This document shows, in pieces, positions 18,192-25,811 of a stretch of DNA of 64,000 nucleotides. The stretch spans positions 4,526,001 to 4,590,000 of the forward strand of contig NZ_CP064030.1 in NCBI RefSeq assembly GCF_016865235.1. Reading direction: 5' to 3'. The notes beneath the pieces are model-generated. The model saw only the letters and a list, made by a program, of their open reading frames with translations, did not search any database and was not told where the DNA came from. How positions within the stretch are numbered: position 1 is the stretch's first letter; each line of letters starts with the position of its first letter. A program made the translations under genes and the position numbers. This DNA comes from Dyella caseinilytica. Lineage in GTDB: Bacteria > Pseudomonadota > Gammaproteobacteria > Xanthomonadales > Rhodanobacteraceae.

Positions 18192-19820
18192 TCAGAGACC
18201 GGCCTTGACGCTGAAAAGCAGGTGTCCGTCATGCGCCTTCGTATCCACGCCGTTACGCAGTGGGTAGGCGTATTCGAGAACACCATTGAAGTAATGGAAC
18301 ACTGTGAACTGCGTGCCGACGCCGGTACTCAGCAAGGTGAAGCGGCCATGCTGGTCCGGCAGCGGATCGATCAACATCAATCGCGCGCTATCGACAAACA
18401 CATGGAAGCGCCAGTCATTTGCCCACGATCCCACCCACGAATGAATCGATGGCGTGCGCATCTCGACCGACGCGATGGCACCGTTGTCGGCGGTGTCTTC
18501 GGCCGACAGATAACCGCGCACAGTGGTCATGCCGCCCGCAGCGAACTGTTCACTGGAGACCAGCGGCATGCTGGCCGCCTGCGCACTGCCGCGAGTGTAG
18601 AAGGCAAAGCCGTCGGCGAACGTGTGCAGGTAGTTGATGTCCAGATGCAGATCGGCGTAGTCGTCGTGCGCTTGGTAACGCTGGTTGTCGAAGGCGGTGT
18701 TGCTGCTGCCCGCGCCGCGCAAACCAAAATTGCCGGTCAGCGTGAAGCTGGAACTGGATGTATCGGTCGTGTGCTGGCCCGTATACGCAGCGCTCAGCGG
18801 GTAATACGTCAGCGGCGCATAGGTGGTCTGTCCGCCCAGGGTGATGTTCTGGTCGAAGTGCTTTCGGCTGAAGCCGAACGACACCATCTGCGTGTAGTCG
18901 CCAAGCACCGGCAATTGGTCGGTAGCCTGGAAGCTGAAAGCGTTGCCCTTGCCGAGCACCGTCGTGCCGCCCAACGTGTTGGCGTTGCTGTTGGATTTGT
19001 AGGCCGAACCGAGCAGGCTCCAATTCGCATTCAACGGCGCCAAATAAGACAGCGCATACACTTCGGTCGCGTGCGGATCTTGCGGTGCCACGATGTACGA
19101 GGCGGAAATCGTGTGACCTAGCTGCCAGAGATTGCTGTAGCTGACGTTGGCGATCGTGCGTAGATCAGGCGTGTCCGCGCTGTGATCGTTATCCACTTCG
19201 ACACTGCCGTGCCAGGGATCGGTGTCATCGACCTTGAGTGCGACGTCCATGGTGTCGGGCAAGCTGCCTGGGCTCAGCACGGGAACAACCTGCCGGCCTG
19301 GCTGCACACGATTCAAATCGGTCAGCTGCTGCTGCGCCTGGTTGAAATTGGGAATGCTGCCTTCGGCCAGTGCCGGCACCGCATCGCGAATTTCCTGCGG
19401 CGAGTGATACTTCGCCCCCTCTACGCGCACGCGGCCGATGCGGTTCTCCACCACTTGCAACAGGATCACGCCGTCGTTCACATGTTGCGGCGGAATTTCC
19501 ACCACCACCGACTGGTAACCCTTGGACTGATACAGCTTCTGCAACGCGTTCTGCGCTGCGTGCACATCATTCATGCTGCGACCGGGACCAAGGAACGGCT
19601 CGACCGATTCCTCGATATCCACATTGCCAAGCAGCGTATTGCCGCGCACCAGGTATTCGTTGATCTGGAAGCTGGTCGGCGCTGACGCAGGTGCTGCCGT
19701 TGCAGCCGGCGCTTGACTCTGTGCATGCGCATAAAGCGGCAGCGAAAGCGTCATCGCCATCAGGGAACGCAGGGAACCACCTCGGCGCCGTAGCGCGCCA
19801 AATCCATTTCGCATTCTCAT
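18192..19820 (-). CDS. two-partner secretion outer membrane transporter (TpsB, ShlB/FhaC family)
   Basis: This 542-aa protein has its start set at ATG 19820, with AGGA and GGGG upstream; a longer in-frame start at 19859 is possible. A signal peptide ends in YAHAQS. A POTRA-type region follows (FQINEYLVRGNTLLGNVDIEE, then GYQSVVVEIPPQHVNDGVILLQVVENRIGRV, residues ~50-150) and then an Omp85/ShlB beta-barrel. VRGYL, near residue 420, is the conserved loop-6 motif of the Omp85 superfamily. The family moves TpsA exoproteins across the outer membrane, normally without added energy. It is the first gene of the secretion operon, downstream of a promoter-like motif at 20259-20309, and is followed by exbB-, exbD- and tonB-type genes. 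Confidence 0.92.
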   Translation of the reverse strand: MRMRNGFGALRRRGGSLRSLMAMTLSLPLYAHAQSQAPAATAAPASAPTSFQINEYLVRGNTLLGNVDIEESVEPFLGPGRSMNDVHAAQNALQKLYQSKGYQSVVVEIPPQHVNDGVILLQVVENRIGRVRVEGAKYHSPQEIRDAVPALAEGSIPNFNQAQQQLTDLNRVQPGRQVVPVLSPGSLPDTMDVALKVDDTDPWHGSVEVDNDHSADTPDLRTIANVSYSNLWQLGHTISASYIVAPQDPHATEVYALSYLAPLNANWSLLGSAYKSNSNANTLGGTTVLGKGNAFSFQATDQLPVLGDYTQMVSFGFSRKHFDQNITLGGQTTYAPLTYYPLSAAYTGQHTTDTSSSSFTLTGNFGLRGAGSSNTAFDNQRYQAHDDYADLHLDINYLHTFADGFAFYTRGSAQAASMPLVSSEQFAAGGMTTVRGYLSAEDTADNGAIASVEMRTPSIHSWVGSWANDWRFHVFVDSARLMLIDPLPDQHGRFTLLSTGVGTQFTVFHYFNGVLEYAYPLRNGVDTKAHDGHLLFSVKAGL

Positions 19821-20258
19821 TCGCCGCCCCGTTCCTGAGTCGACGCATCGACTCGCCACCCTGTCCGAGTCGATGAAACTACTGCGCGCTTTGTAACCGG
19901 ATCACGACAAAGGCGTGTCTGCTTCACAACACGCACAAGACTTGGCACTTCGGATACGTGAAGGTTTTGTCTACGCGTCGTTTCCGTGCCTGCATGCCTA
20001 TCGCGAACGCGTAAAGAACGGGAGCCCCACCCTGTCCATGCACTGCGCGCCGCGCCACTTCCTTGTGGCAGAAGAGATCGCCATCCCTGCGGCCAATTTC
20101 TCATTCGCTTGATCACGCAAAACGTATCCTTATTACAGCGGCATTTAGCCGTCCGTTTGCACAAGTCAAAAAGCCCCCGCACGCGAACGCGGCGGCGCTG
20201 CGCGTGATGCGAATATTCGAAGAGAGGGCATCCGTGCCCGTCCACGACTTCCTTGCTG

Positions 20259-20309
20259 GGATAGACAGGCGTCGCCACGGGCGACTGAACCTTGTCACGA
20301 AAATTTAAT
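20259..20309 (-). promoter_or_regulatory. promoter-like motif upstream of tpsB, shared with tpsA
   Basis: On the minus strand it reads AAATTTT, a short gap, GGTTCAGTCG, exactly 15 nt, and GTCTATCC. The 10-mer and 8-mer are identical to those at 11066-11116 and the flanking A/T-rich part matches at 14 of 18 positions. It lies about 440 nt upstream of the tpsB start. Use by the adjacent ECF sigma factor is inferred. Confidence 0.55.
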
Positions 20310-20357
20310 TTTCCGCAGGGAAAGAGGGGGTTTTACGGTCATTCCGACATGAAAGTG

Positions 20358-20405
20358 TCATGTGTTTGGACACATGATCGCGGGGTGAATCGTCCGCGCG
20401 CGATC
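20358..20405. promoter_or_regulatory. two adjacent inverted repeats downstream of the fecR-type gene
   Basis: TCATGTGT-TTGG-ACACATGA (20358-20377) is a perfect 8-bp-arm hairpin. Overlapping its end, GATCGCG and CGCGATC (20376-20405) form a second. They lie about 60 nt beyond the fecR-type stop codon and upstream of the tpsB promoter-like motif. They could end the signalling operon transcript, though no T-run follows, or serve as an operator. Confidence 0.4.
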
Positions 20406-20464
20406 AGCTCCCACCGCTGACAACGCAGGGCGGTAGTGACTTGCGTGGCGTTCCCGCTAGCGTG

Positions 20465-21463
20465 CTAGCTCAAAATAACGATTCCGCCCGGCAACGAAGT
20501 GACCTTCGCGCCGTAAGCATCCTGAATCAGCGCCGCGACATCAGCCAACTGATTGAGCGAAAACCTTGCCTGCACCTTGCGTGCGGCGAGGTCGTCATTG
20601 GCAAGAATGATGCGCCCGGGGCGGTAGCGGTTGATTTCCTCGACCACTTGCGACAACGACTGGCCATCGAAAATCAGGACACGGCGACGCCAGGCCATGA
20701 CCATCTCGATATCCGCAGCGGTCACCTGGCCGATGTGCCCACTGCCGTAATCCGCCTGCTGCGCGGTGTTCAGCACAGCACTGTGTCCGCTGTAGTTCAA
20801 GGTGATAGCGCCATCCAATCCGGTGACCTGCACATCCGCGCCGTAGCAGCGCACATTACACCTGGCTTGCACACCGACATCGATGCGCCCGCCGCCAGCG
20901 AAGATTGGCACTGGCCCCGTCGCATCGGCGGTGGCTTTGACCTGGATTTCGCCGCCGAGCAGATCGATGCCCACCACCCTGCCCTGCGCCTTGCGCAGAT
21001 TCAGCGCGGTCTGGGTGTTCATATGGATGACGACGCCCTGGCCCAGATCCACATCGCGCTGTTCGCCGGTGCCGGTGCGGTAATCGGCCACCATGTCCGA
21101 TAGCGAAGGCCACAGTTGCAGCGGTGGATGCACAACGGCCAGTGCAGCGGTGGCGGCAATGGCGGCGCCGAGAAAAGCGCGTCGGGTCATGCGCGGCTGG
21201 GTACGCGGCAACGCCACTACGTTGCCTGACGCTGTCTTTATCTGTTCGTGCGCCAGCCACGATTGCGCGGCAGGACCCAGGTTTTCCCACATGCGGCGCG
21301 TTTCGGCAAAGGCTTCCACGTGCGCACGGCTCTGCCCGCACCAATGTTCGAAGGCGCGTGCGTCCTGCATCGTGGCCGCCCCGGACGTCAGGCGCAGCAG
21401 CCAGTGCTGCGCTTCTTTGTGCAGCGCGGCACGCTGATCGGCGAAGTGTTCGGAAATCCGCAT
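20465..21463 (-). CDS. FecR-family anti-sigma factor of the TPS locus
   Basis: This 332-aa protein starts at ATG 21463 (AGGGG upstream), 4 nt after the sigma gene. An N-terminal DUF4880/FecR_N-like sigma-binding part (FADQRAALHKEAQHWLLRL, WCGQSRAHVEAF) occupies the first ~70 residues. Then comes a basic stretch and one membrane segment (RRAFLGAAIAATAALAVV, near residue 100, also Tat-like). The periplasmic FecR domain (DLGQGVVIHMNTQTALNLRK to HIGQVTAADIE) is followed by a C-terminal domain of the kind contacted by STN signalling domains. It should hold the sigma factor at 21468-22013 inactive until a periplasmic signal arrives. The expected partner is the STN-domain protein just upstream. Confidence 0.9.
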   Translation of the reverse strand: MRISEHFADQRAALHKEAQHWLLRLTSGAATMQDARAFEHWCGQSRAHVEAFAETRRMWENLGPAAQSWLAHEQIKTASGNVVALPRTQPRMTRRAFLGAAIAATAALAVVHPPLQLWPSLSDMVADYRTGTGEQRDVDLGQGVVIHMNTQTALNLRKAQGRVVGIDLLGGEIQVKATADATGPVPIFAGGGRIDVGVQARCNVRCYGADVQVTGLDGAITLNYSGHSAVLNTAQQADYGSGHIGQVTAADIEMVMAWRRRVLIFDGQSLSQVVEEINRYRPGRIILANDDLAARKVQARFSLNQLADVAALIQDAYGAKVTSLPGGIVILS

Positions 21464-21467
21464 ACCC

Positions 21468-22013
21468 CTAAGACTCTTTTCCTGCACCAGGACCGAACCG
21501 CTGGATCACTTTTCGGTCAAGGCGCTTGCCGCAATGCTCAAGCGCCCGCTTCAATTCTTTGCCTACCATCCGCACCGAGATGCGAAAGCGATGGGCGAGG
21601 TCCTCTTGCGATACATCGTCGACACGGGCGGCGATCAGGATGGCACGCTGCCTGGGCGTGAGCTCCTGCAAGGCGTGCCCCAACGCTTCCACTTCGAACC
21701 GGGCGTGCACGATCCGGGCCGGATCCAGCGTATCGGCGCCGACGTTCAAGAGCTCTTCGACTTCGGTGCCGGTGAGGTAACGTCCGTCCGCTTGGCGCTG
21801 GTCGGCGGCCACGTTGATCGCCATGCGGAACAGATAACCGGCGGGATTGCTGGAGACTTCCGAGTGATCGCTCATGCGCTTGATGCGCAGATAGGTCTCC
21901 TGCAAGGCGTCGTTGGCCGCCTCGTCCGAACCCAACCGATGCTTCAACCGGCGCCGCAATTCCTGGCGGCGCTCCATGAATAGACGCAGCAGCGGCAGTG
22001 ACGTGGATTCCAT
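21468..22013 (-). CDS. ECF sigma factor, FecI-like
   Basis: This 181-aa protein is of normal length for the FecI group. Sigma region 2 is seen at residues ~5-75 (RRRLKHRLGSDEAANDALQETYLRIKRM with the DA-ALQETYLR core), and a region 4 helix-turn-helix at ~115-165 (LTPRQRAILIAARVDDVSQEDLAHRF then MVGKELKRALEHCGKRL). It lies 12 nt after the STN-domain gene and 4 nt before fecR, forming a three-gene signalling operon. The likely targets are the two matching promoter-like motifs before tpsB and tpsA. That link rests on position and motif sharing, not on known promoter specificity. Confidence 0.9.
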   Translation of the reverse strand: MESTSLPLLRLFMERRQELRRRLKHRLGSDEAANDALQETYLRIKRMSDHSEVSSNPAGYLFRMAINVAADQRQADGRYLTGTEVEELLNVGADTLDPARIVHARFEVEALGHALQELTPRQRAILIAARVDDVSQEDLAHRFRISVRMVGKELKRALEHCGKRLDRKVIQRFGPGAGKES

Positions 22014-22025
22014 CGTGAATCGCTC

Positions 22026-22757
22026 TCAGCCTTGCGGCGGCAACGCGCCGGCACAGGCGGAACCCGGTCGGCCCGGCAGCAGCAGCAACGTGATGGGTTG
22101 CGGCATGTCCACCGGAGGCGGATCCAGGGTGAGGCTATCCAAGGCGTTGCGCACCTCATTCTCGCGCTGTGTGTTGCGCATGGACGTGAGCAGCTGGGTG
22201 CGTTCCACTTTTCCGGATGGGGCGACCCAGATCTGCATGGCCAGGCGATAGGTGCCTGGCCGCGTGCGGTCGGACTGGCACAACGCCGTCTCAATAGGGT
22301 GTTGAATCTTTCCTGCGTAGCGTTCAGTCACAGCGTCGATTCCCCCAACCTGCATCGCTTCCGGTTTTTCTTGCGCAGCGATAACACCGGTTTCGCCAGA
22401 CTCGGCGAGCTTCAACGTAAAGGCTTCATCGCTCGAATAACTTGCGACGAGCCCGGTCCCTGCCAGCAATCGCGTCAATGCCTCGATCCGGTCGAACTCG
22501 CCGCGGACGCCGGGAGATTGCCGTCCCGTCGCCAACACGTTGTCGACCAATACTGCCTGCCCTGTCAGCTCGCTATACGCGCGCAACGCCGTCAACAGCG
22601 GCTGCGGGGGTATGTCGAACGCAATGGTATTACCCACTTCGAATTGTCCGGCCGGTTCATTGGCGGCAGGAACCGCCTGATACGCCGCATCGCCTGCCGC
22701 CACGGGCGACAGGACGGTAAGCGCCGAACCCAGGACCAGACCGATGAACCGCTGCAA
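22026..22757 (-). CDS. STN-domain signalling protein with TonB-like C-terminal domain (VreA-like)
   Basis: The start is uncertain. TTG 22757 gives a neat signal peptide (LQRFIGLVLGSALTVLSPVAA) and a 243-aa protein; in-frame ATG codons at 22928 and 22952 would add an unusual leader. After the signal peptide comes a secretin/TonB short N-terminal (STN) domain (FDIPPQPLLTALRAYSELTG, then VRGEFDRIEALTRLLAGTGL, about residues 40-115). No beta-barrel follows. Instead there is a domain like that of the TonB at 15231-15902: LAMQIWVAPSGKVERTQLL and LDPPPVDMPQPITLLL match its NLWLSAVGEVTRAEL and VDTPPPPRLGMPVRVAM. Receptor-like STN proteins lacking a barrel are known from the Pseudomonas aeruginosa PUMA3 system (VreA, from memory). 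It likely relays a periplasmic signal to the FecR protein. Confidence 0.78.
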   Translation of the reverse strand: MQRFIGLVLGSALTVLSPVAAGDAAYQAVPAANEPAGQFEVGNTIAFDIPPQPLLTALRAYSELTGQAVLVDNVLATGRQSPGVRGEFDRIEALTRLLAGTGLVASYSSDEAFTLKLAESGETGVIAAQEKPEAMQVGGIDAVTERYAGKIQHPIETALCQSDRTRPGTYRLAMQIWVAPSGKVERTQLLTSMRNTQRENEVRNALDSLTLDPPPVDMPQPITLLLLPGRPGSACAGALPPQG

Positions 22758-22993
22758 CGTGAAGCACTTAAGCCCCTTTATGTCGAAAGCACCGCACGCT
22801 GAATAACCTCCTAGGGCCAGCGTAGAGACTATGCCGACAATATGACAACGAATGACATAGCCGGCAGCCCGGTCGTTGGAAAGCATAGGCAGGCGCTTCA
22901 TAAGCCCGTAGATCAAGCGCTTGAGCATGGTTCCGGGATGGCGCGTGCACAAGTGACAGAGGTTTGTTTAGAACGTGTCGGGTCTAAACCGGC

Positions 22994-23812
22994 TTACCGT
23001 GGCATCACTATCCATTGGCCCTGATTGACGGGCACGCGATCCAGCACCAGTCCATACACTTTCGACAACGCTTGCGCATCCAGCGCGTAATCCGGCGTAC
23101 CCAGACGTACCAGTCGCCCCTGGGTCAGCAGCGCAATCTCATCGGCATAGCGTGCGGCCAGGTTCAGATCGTGCAACACGACGATCACGCCGTAGCCTCG
23201 GCGCGACAAGGCGCGCATCTGCTTGAGCATGTCGTGCTGATGGGCGATATCAAGACCGGCTTCGGGCTCGTCGAGCAACAACCACGCCGGCCCATCCTGC
23301 TGTTCCCAGACTTGCGCCAGCACTCTCGCCAGTTGCACACGTTGCTGTTCGCCGCCGGAAAGCTCCAGATAATTGCGGCCACGCAAATGCGCCACCTGCG
23401 CCAGCCGCAAGGCTTGCTCGACGATGACGGCATCCTGCGCGTGCGTTGCATGCCTGCCGCCGGGCGTGCGGCCCAGCATGACGACTTCTTCCACCAGAAA
23501 GGCAAAGCCAAGCTGAACGTTTTGCGACAGCATGGCGCGACGCCGCGCCAGTGACATGGTTGGCCATGCGGACAATGGTTTGCCATCCAGCGACACCTCG
23601 CCGAGCGAAGGCGCCATCCATCCAGCCAGCGCTCCCAGCAAGCTGCTTTTGCCCGCACCATTTGGACCAATCAGGGCCAGCACGCGTCCCGGATGCGCCT
23701 GCAGGTTTATGCCTTGCAAGACGGCGCGTCCCTGGCGTGTGAGGTGAATATCGCGCGCCGCCAGCACGCCACTGTTGGCAGACGGCGAACGCCAATCCAG
23801 CGGTGTATTCAT
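22994..23812 (-). CDS. hmuV: hemin ABC transporter ATP-binding protein HmuV
   Basis: This 272-aa ABC ATPase has Walker A GPNGAGKS (residues 49-56), signature LSGGEQQR (151-158) and Walker B WLLLDEP (177-183), with the switch His in VVLHDLN. It energises heme import across the inner membrane with the permease HmuU. Its ATG overlaps the hmuU stop by 4 nt. It is the last gene of the heme operon. Length and motifs are typical of HmuV/BtuD-class proteins; heme rather than cobalamin is favoured by the neighbouring hemin factor and heme receptor. Confidence 0.95.
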   Translation of the reverse strand: MNTPLDWRSPSANSGVLAARDIHLTRQGRAVLQGINLQAHPGRVLALIGPNGAGKSSLLGALAGWMAPSLGEVSLDGKPLSAWPTMSLARRRAMLSQNVQLGFAFLVEEVVMLGRTPGGRHATHAQDAVIVEQALRLAQVAHLRGRNYLELSGGEQQRVQLARVLAQVWEQQDGPAWLLLDEPEAGLDIAHQHDMLKQMRALSRRGYGVIVVLHDLNLAARYADEIALLTQGRLVRLGTPDYALDAQALSKVYGLVLDRVPVNQGQWIVMPR

Positions 23813-24867
23813 GCGCGCACCCCGCTAGTGCGCGTGCGCATCAATAGCCACAGGAAAAACGGGCCACCCAGCAAGGCCGTGATGATGCCGATCGGCAGCT
23901 CGGCGGGCGCTACCACGGTACGCGCGACCGTGTCGGCGCCGATCAGCAGGATGGCACCGCCCAAGGCCGAAGCCGGCAACAGCAGGCGATGATCCGGCCC
24001 CCACATCATGCGTATGGCGTGCGGCACCAGCAGGCCGACAAAACTGATGACGCCGCATGTGGCGACTGCAGCGCTGGTGGCCAGGGCGGTGAGGGCAATC
24101 AACAGTCGCTGCAGTCGCTCCGTGTGATACCCGAGAAGACTGGCTTCGCGTTCGCCAAGCAACAGCGCGTTGAGTGCGCGTGCATGGATGGGCAGCCACA
24201 GCAGCGATAACAGGATCCACGGCGCAACGGCCACCAATCGTATCCAATCCGTACCGCCGAGACTGCCAAGCGTCCATAGGCTGAGATCGCGCAACTGGCG
24301 CTCGCTCGCCATATAAGTGAGGACACCGATGCCAGCCATCGATATCGCATTGATCGCCACACCCGCCAGCAACAACGTCGCGGCATCCGGACGGCGGCGG
24401 CCGATGGCATAGACCAGCGCCGTCGTCAGCAAGCCACCGGCGAAGGCGGCGATCGTCACCCCGAACGAACCCAGCAAACCCGCACCGAATCCGCCACCCA
24501 GCACAATGACGCCGATCGCGCCTAAGGCCGAGCCGGATGACACACCGATCAATCCCGGTTCCACCAGCGGATTGCGAAACATGCCCTGCATCACCGCGCC
24601 ACTGCACGCGAGCGCTGCACCGACCAATGCCGCCATCAGCACGCGTGGCAAGCGCAGAGTAAGCACGATGGCGTCGTCCGCTTGCGCTGGCTTTCCGCCC
24701 ATTCGGCGCAGCAGTGCACCGAAAACATCTTCTGCGCTCAGGTGCATCGCGCCGCAAGTCATGGCGAAGGTGGCAACGATCAGCAGGGTCACACACAAGC
24801 TGCCAAGCACCACGCGATGCCCTGCCCTGCGGCTGGCCGCGGGCAACGCCATACCTGCGCTGTTCAT
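23809..24867 (-). CDS. hmuU: hemin ABC transporter permease HmuU (FecCD family)
   Basis: This 352-aa polytopic membrane protein has about 9-10 hydrophobic segments and FecCD/BtuC hallmarks: LRLPRVLMAALVGAALACSG near residue 70, RNPLVEPGLIGVSSGSALGA near 95, and GVISFVGLLVPHAIRM near 270. It forms the transmembrane channel for heme entry to the cytoplasm. ATGA-type 4-nt overlaps link it to hmuT upstream and hmuV downstream, so the three are translationally coupled. Confidence 0.95.
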   Translation of the reverse strand: MNSAGMALPAASRRAGHRVVLGSLCVTLLIVATFAMTCGAMHLSAEDVFGALLRRMGGKPAQADDAIVLTLRLPRVLMAALVGAALACSGAVMQGMFRNPLVEPGLIGVSSGSALGAIGVIVLGGGFGAGLLGSFGVTIAAFAGGLLTTALVYAIGRRRPDAATLLLAGVAINAISMAGIGVLTYMASERQLRDLSLWTLGSLGGTDWIRLVAVAPWILLSLLWLPIHARALNALLLGEREASLLGYHTERLQRLLIALTALATSAAVATCGVISFVGLLVPHAIRMMWGPDHRLLLPASALGGAILLIGADTVARTVVAPAELPIGIITALLGGPFFLWLLMRTRTSGVRA

Positions 24868-25811
24868 GGCGGCAGCGTGGCGGCGAACTTACCTTGCAAG
24901 CTCAGTTCACTGTCCGCATTGCGTGGACCAAACCCCAGCAGCGCCTGGCCGTCGACGAAGATCACGTGCTTGCGCTGGCCGGCCGGCGTTTGCAGCATGC
25001 CCGGCAGCGCGAGCACTTGCCCGATATCGCCAACGCCATCGGCACGCTCGCTCATCACCACCAGCACGTCCGGCGCAGCAGCGACCAGCGCTTCGGCGGA
25101 CAACGGCTTGTAGCCGCTGTAAGCCTGGATCGCGTTGCTGCCACCGGCCAGTGCTATCGCGCGATCCGCAGCCGTGTCGTGTCCTGCGGCAAGAAAATTT
25201 CCTGCGCCTGCCGATAGCAGGAATACCACGCGCGGATGGTGCGGCATGGCGGCCACGCGCGATTGCAGCGCAGTGTAACTCTGCACAAGCTTGGCATTGA
25301 GCTGGCGGGCCTGCGCATCGCTGTTGAGAAGATGCCCAATGTCATCAATTTTCGCCATCACGTCCTGTGGCGATCTTGATGGCGGCAGAAGGTCCAGTGT
25401 CACGCCAGCCTGGCGCAATTGCTCAAGCACCGTGGCCGGTCCCGCGTCATGCGTGGCGATCACTTGCGTCGGATGCAAGGCCAGAATTCCTTCCGCGTTG
25501 AGCTGGCGCACATAGCCCACGTTGGGAAGCTGGTGCGCAGCCGCAGGCCATTCGCTGGTGCTATCCACACCAACGAGCTTGGCTTGCGCATCCAATGCGT
25601 AGATGGTTTCGGTGATATCGCCGCCCAGCGCCACGACACGCTGCGGCGTATCGCCAGCGCGTGCCAGTGGCGCCAACGCAAAGATCAGCAACATTGCCAT
25701 GCGCTTGACGGCAACCCGCCTTCGCCGGAACAACGTTCGGTTTGATGAACGTTCGGGGCGAACAGGCAACTGCACGGACGCGAAGGGAGATTCGTAGCAT
25801 TGCTTACGCAT
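24864..25811 (-). CDS. hmuT: hemin-binding periplasmic protein HmuT
   Basis: This protein is up to 315 aa. The ATG at 25811 overlaps the hmuS end by 8 nt, but the signal peptide core (MAMLLIFALAPLARAGD) begins at in-frame ATG 25700, so the first 37 residues may be an extended basic leader or untranslated. The mature part is a BtuF/HmuT-type substrate-binding fold: RVVALGGDITETIYALDA, LVGVDSTSEWP, LHPTQVIATHDAGP, and a C-terminal lobe around PLSAEALVAAAPDVLVVM. It delivers heme to HmuUV. Confidence 0.93.
   Translation of the reverse strand: MRKQCYESPFASVQLPVRPERSSNRTLFRRRRVAVKRMAMLLIFALAPLARAGDTPQRVVALGGDITETIYALDAQAKLVGVDSTSEWPAAAHQLPNVGYVRQLNAEGILALHPTQVIATHDAGPATVLEQLRQAGVTLDLLPPSRSPQDVMAKIDDIGHLLNSDAQARQLNAKLVQSYTALQSRVAAMPHHPRVVFLLSAGAGNFLAAGHDTAADRAIALAGGSNAIQAYSGYKPLSAEALVAAAPDVLVVMSERADGVGDIGQVLALPGMLQTPAGQRKHVIFVDGQALLGFGPRNADSELSLQGKFAATLPP

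Larger units (their letters stand above)
19821..20464. other. long regulatory gap between fecR-type gene and tpsB
   Basis: These 644 bp carry no gene I can support. From the fecR side they hold two hairpins (20358-20377 and 20376-20405), then the promoter-like motif at 20259-20309. About 400 nt of transcribed leader follow before tpsB. Several short minus-strand ORFs cross the leader, but they overlap the motif or lack ribosome sites. The leader length is unusual and could hold an RNA element or a further, unrecognised promoter. Confidence 0.5.

Noticed and set aside
19817..20278. 153-codon minus-strand open frame upstream of tpsB
   Set aside because: Its start codon lies inside the conserved promoter-like motif, its end overlaps tpsB, and the Arg/Cys-rich sequence resembles no protein.
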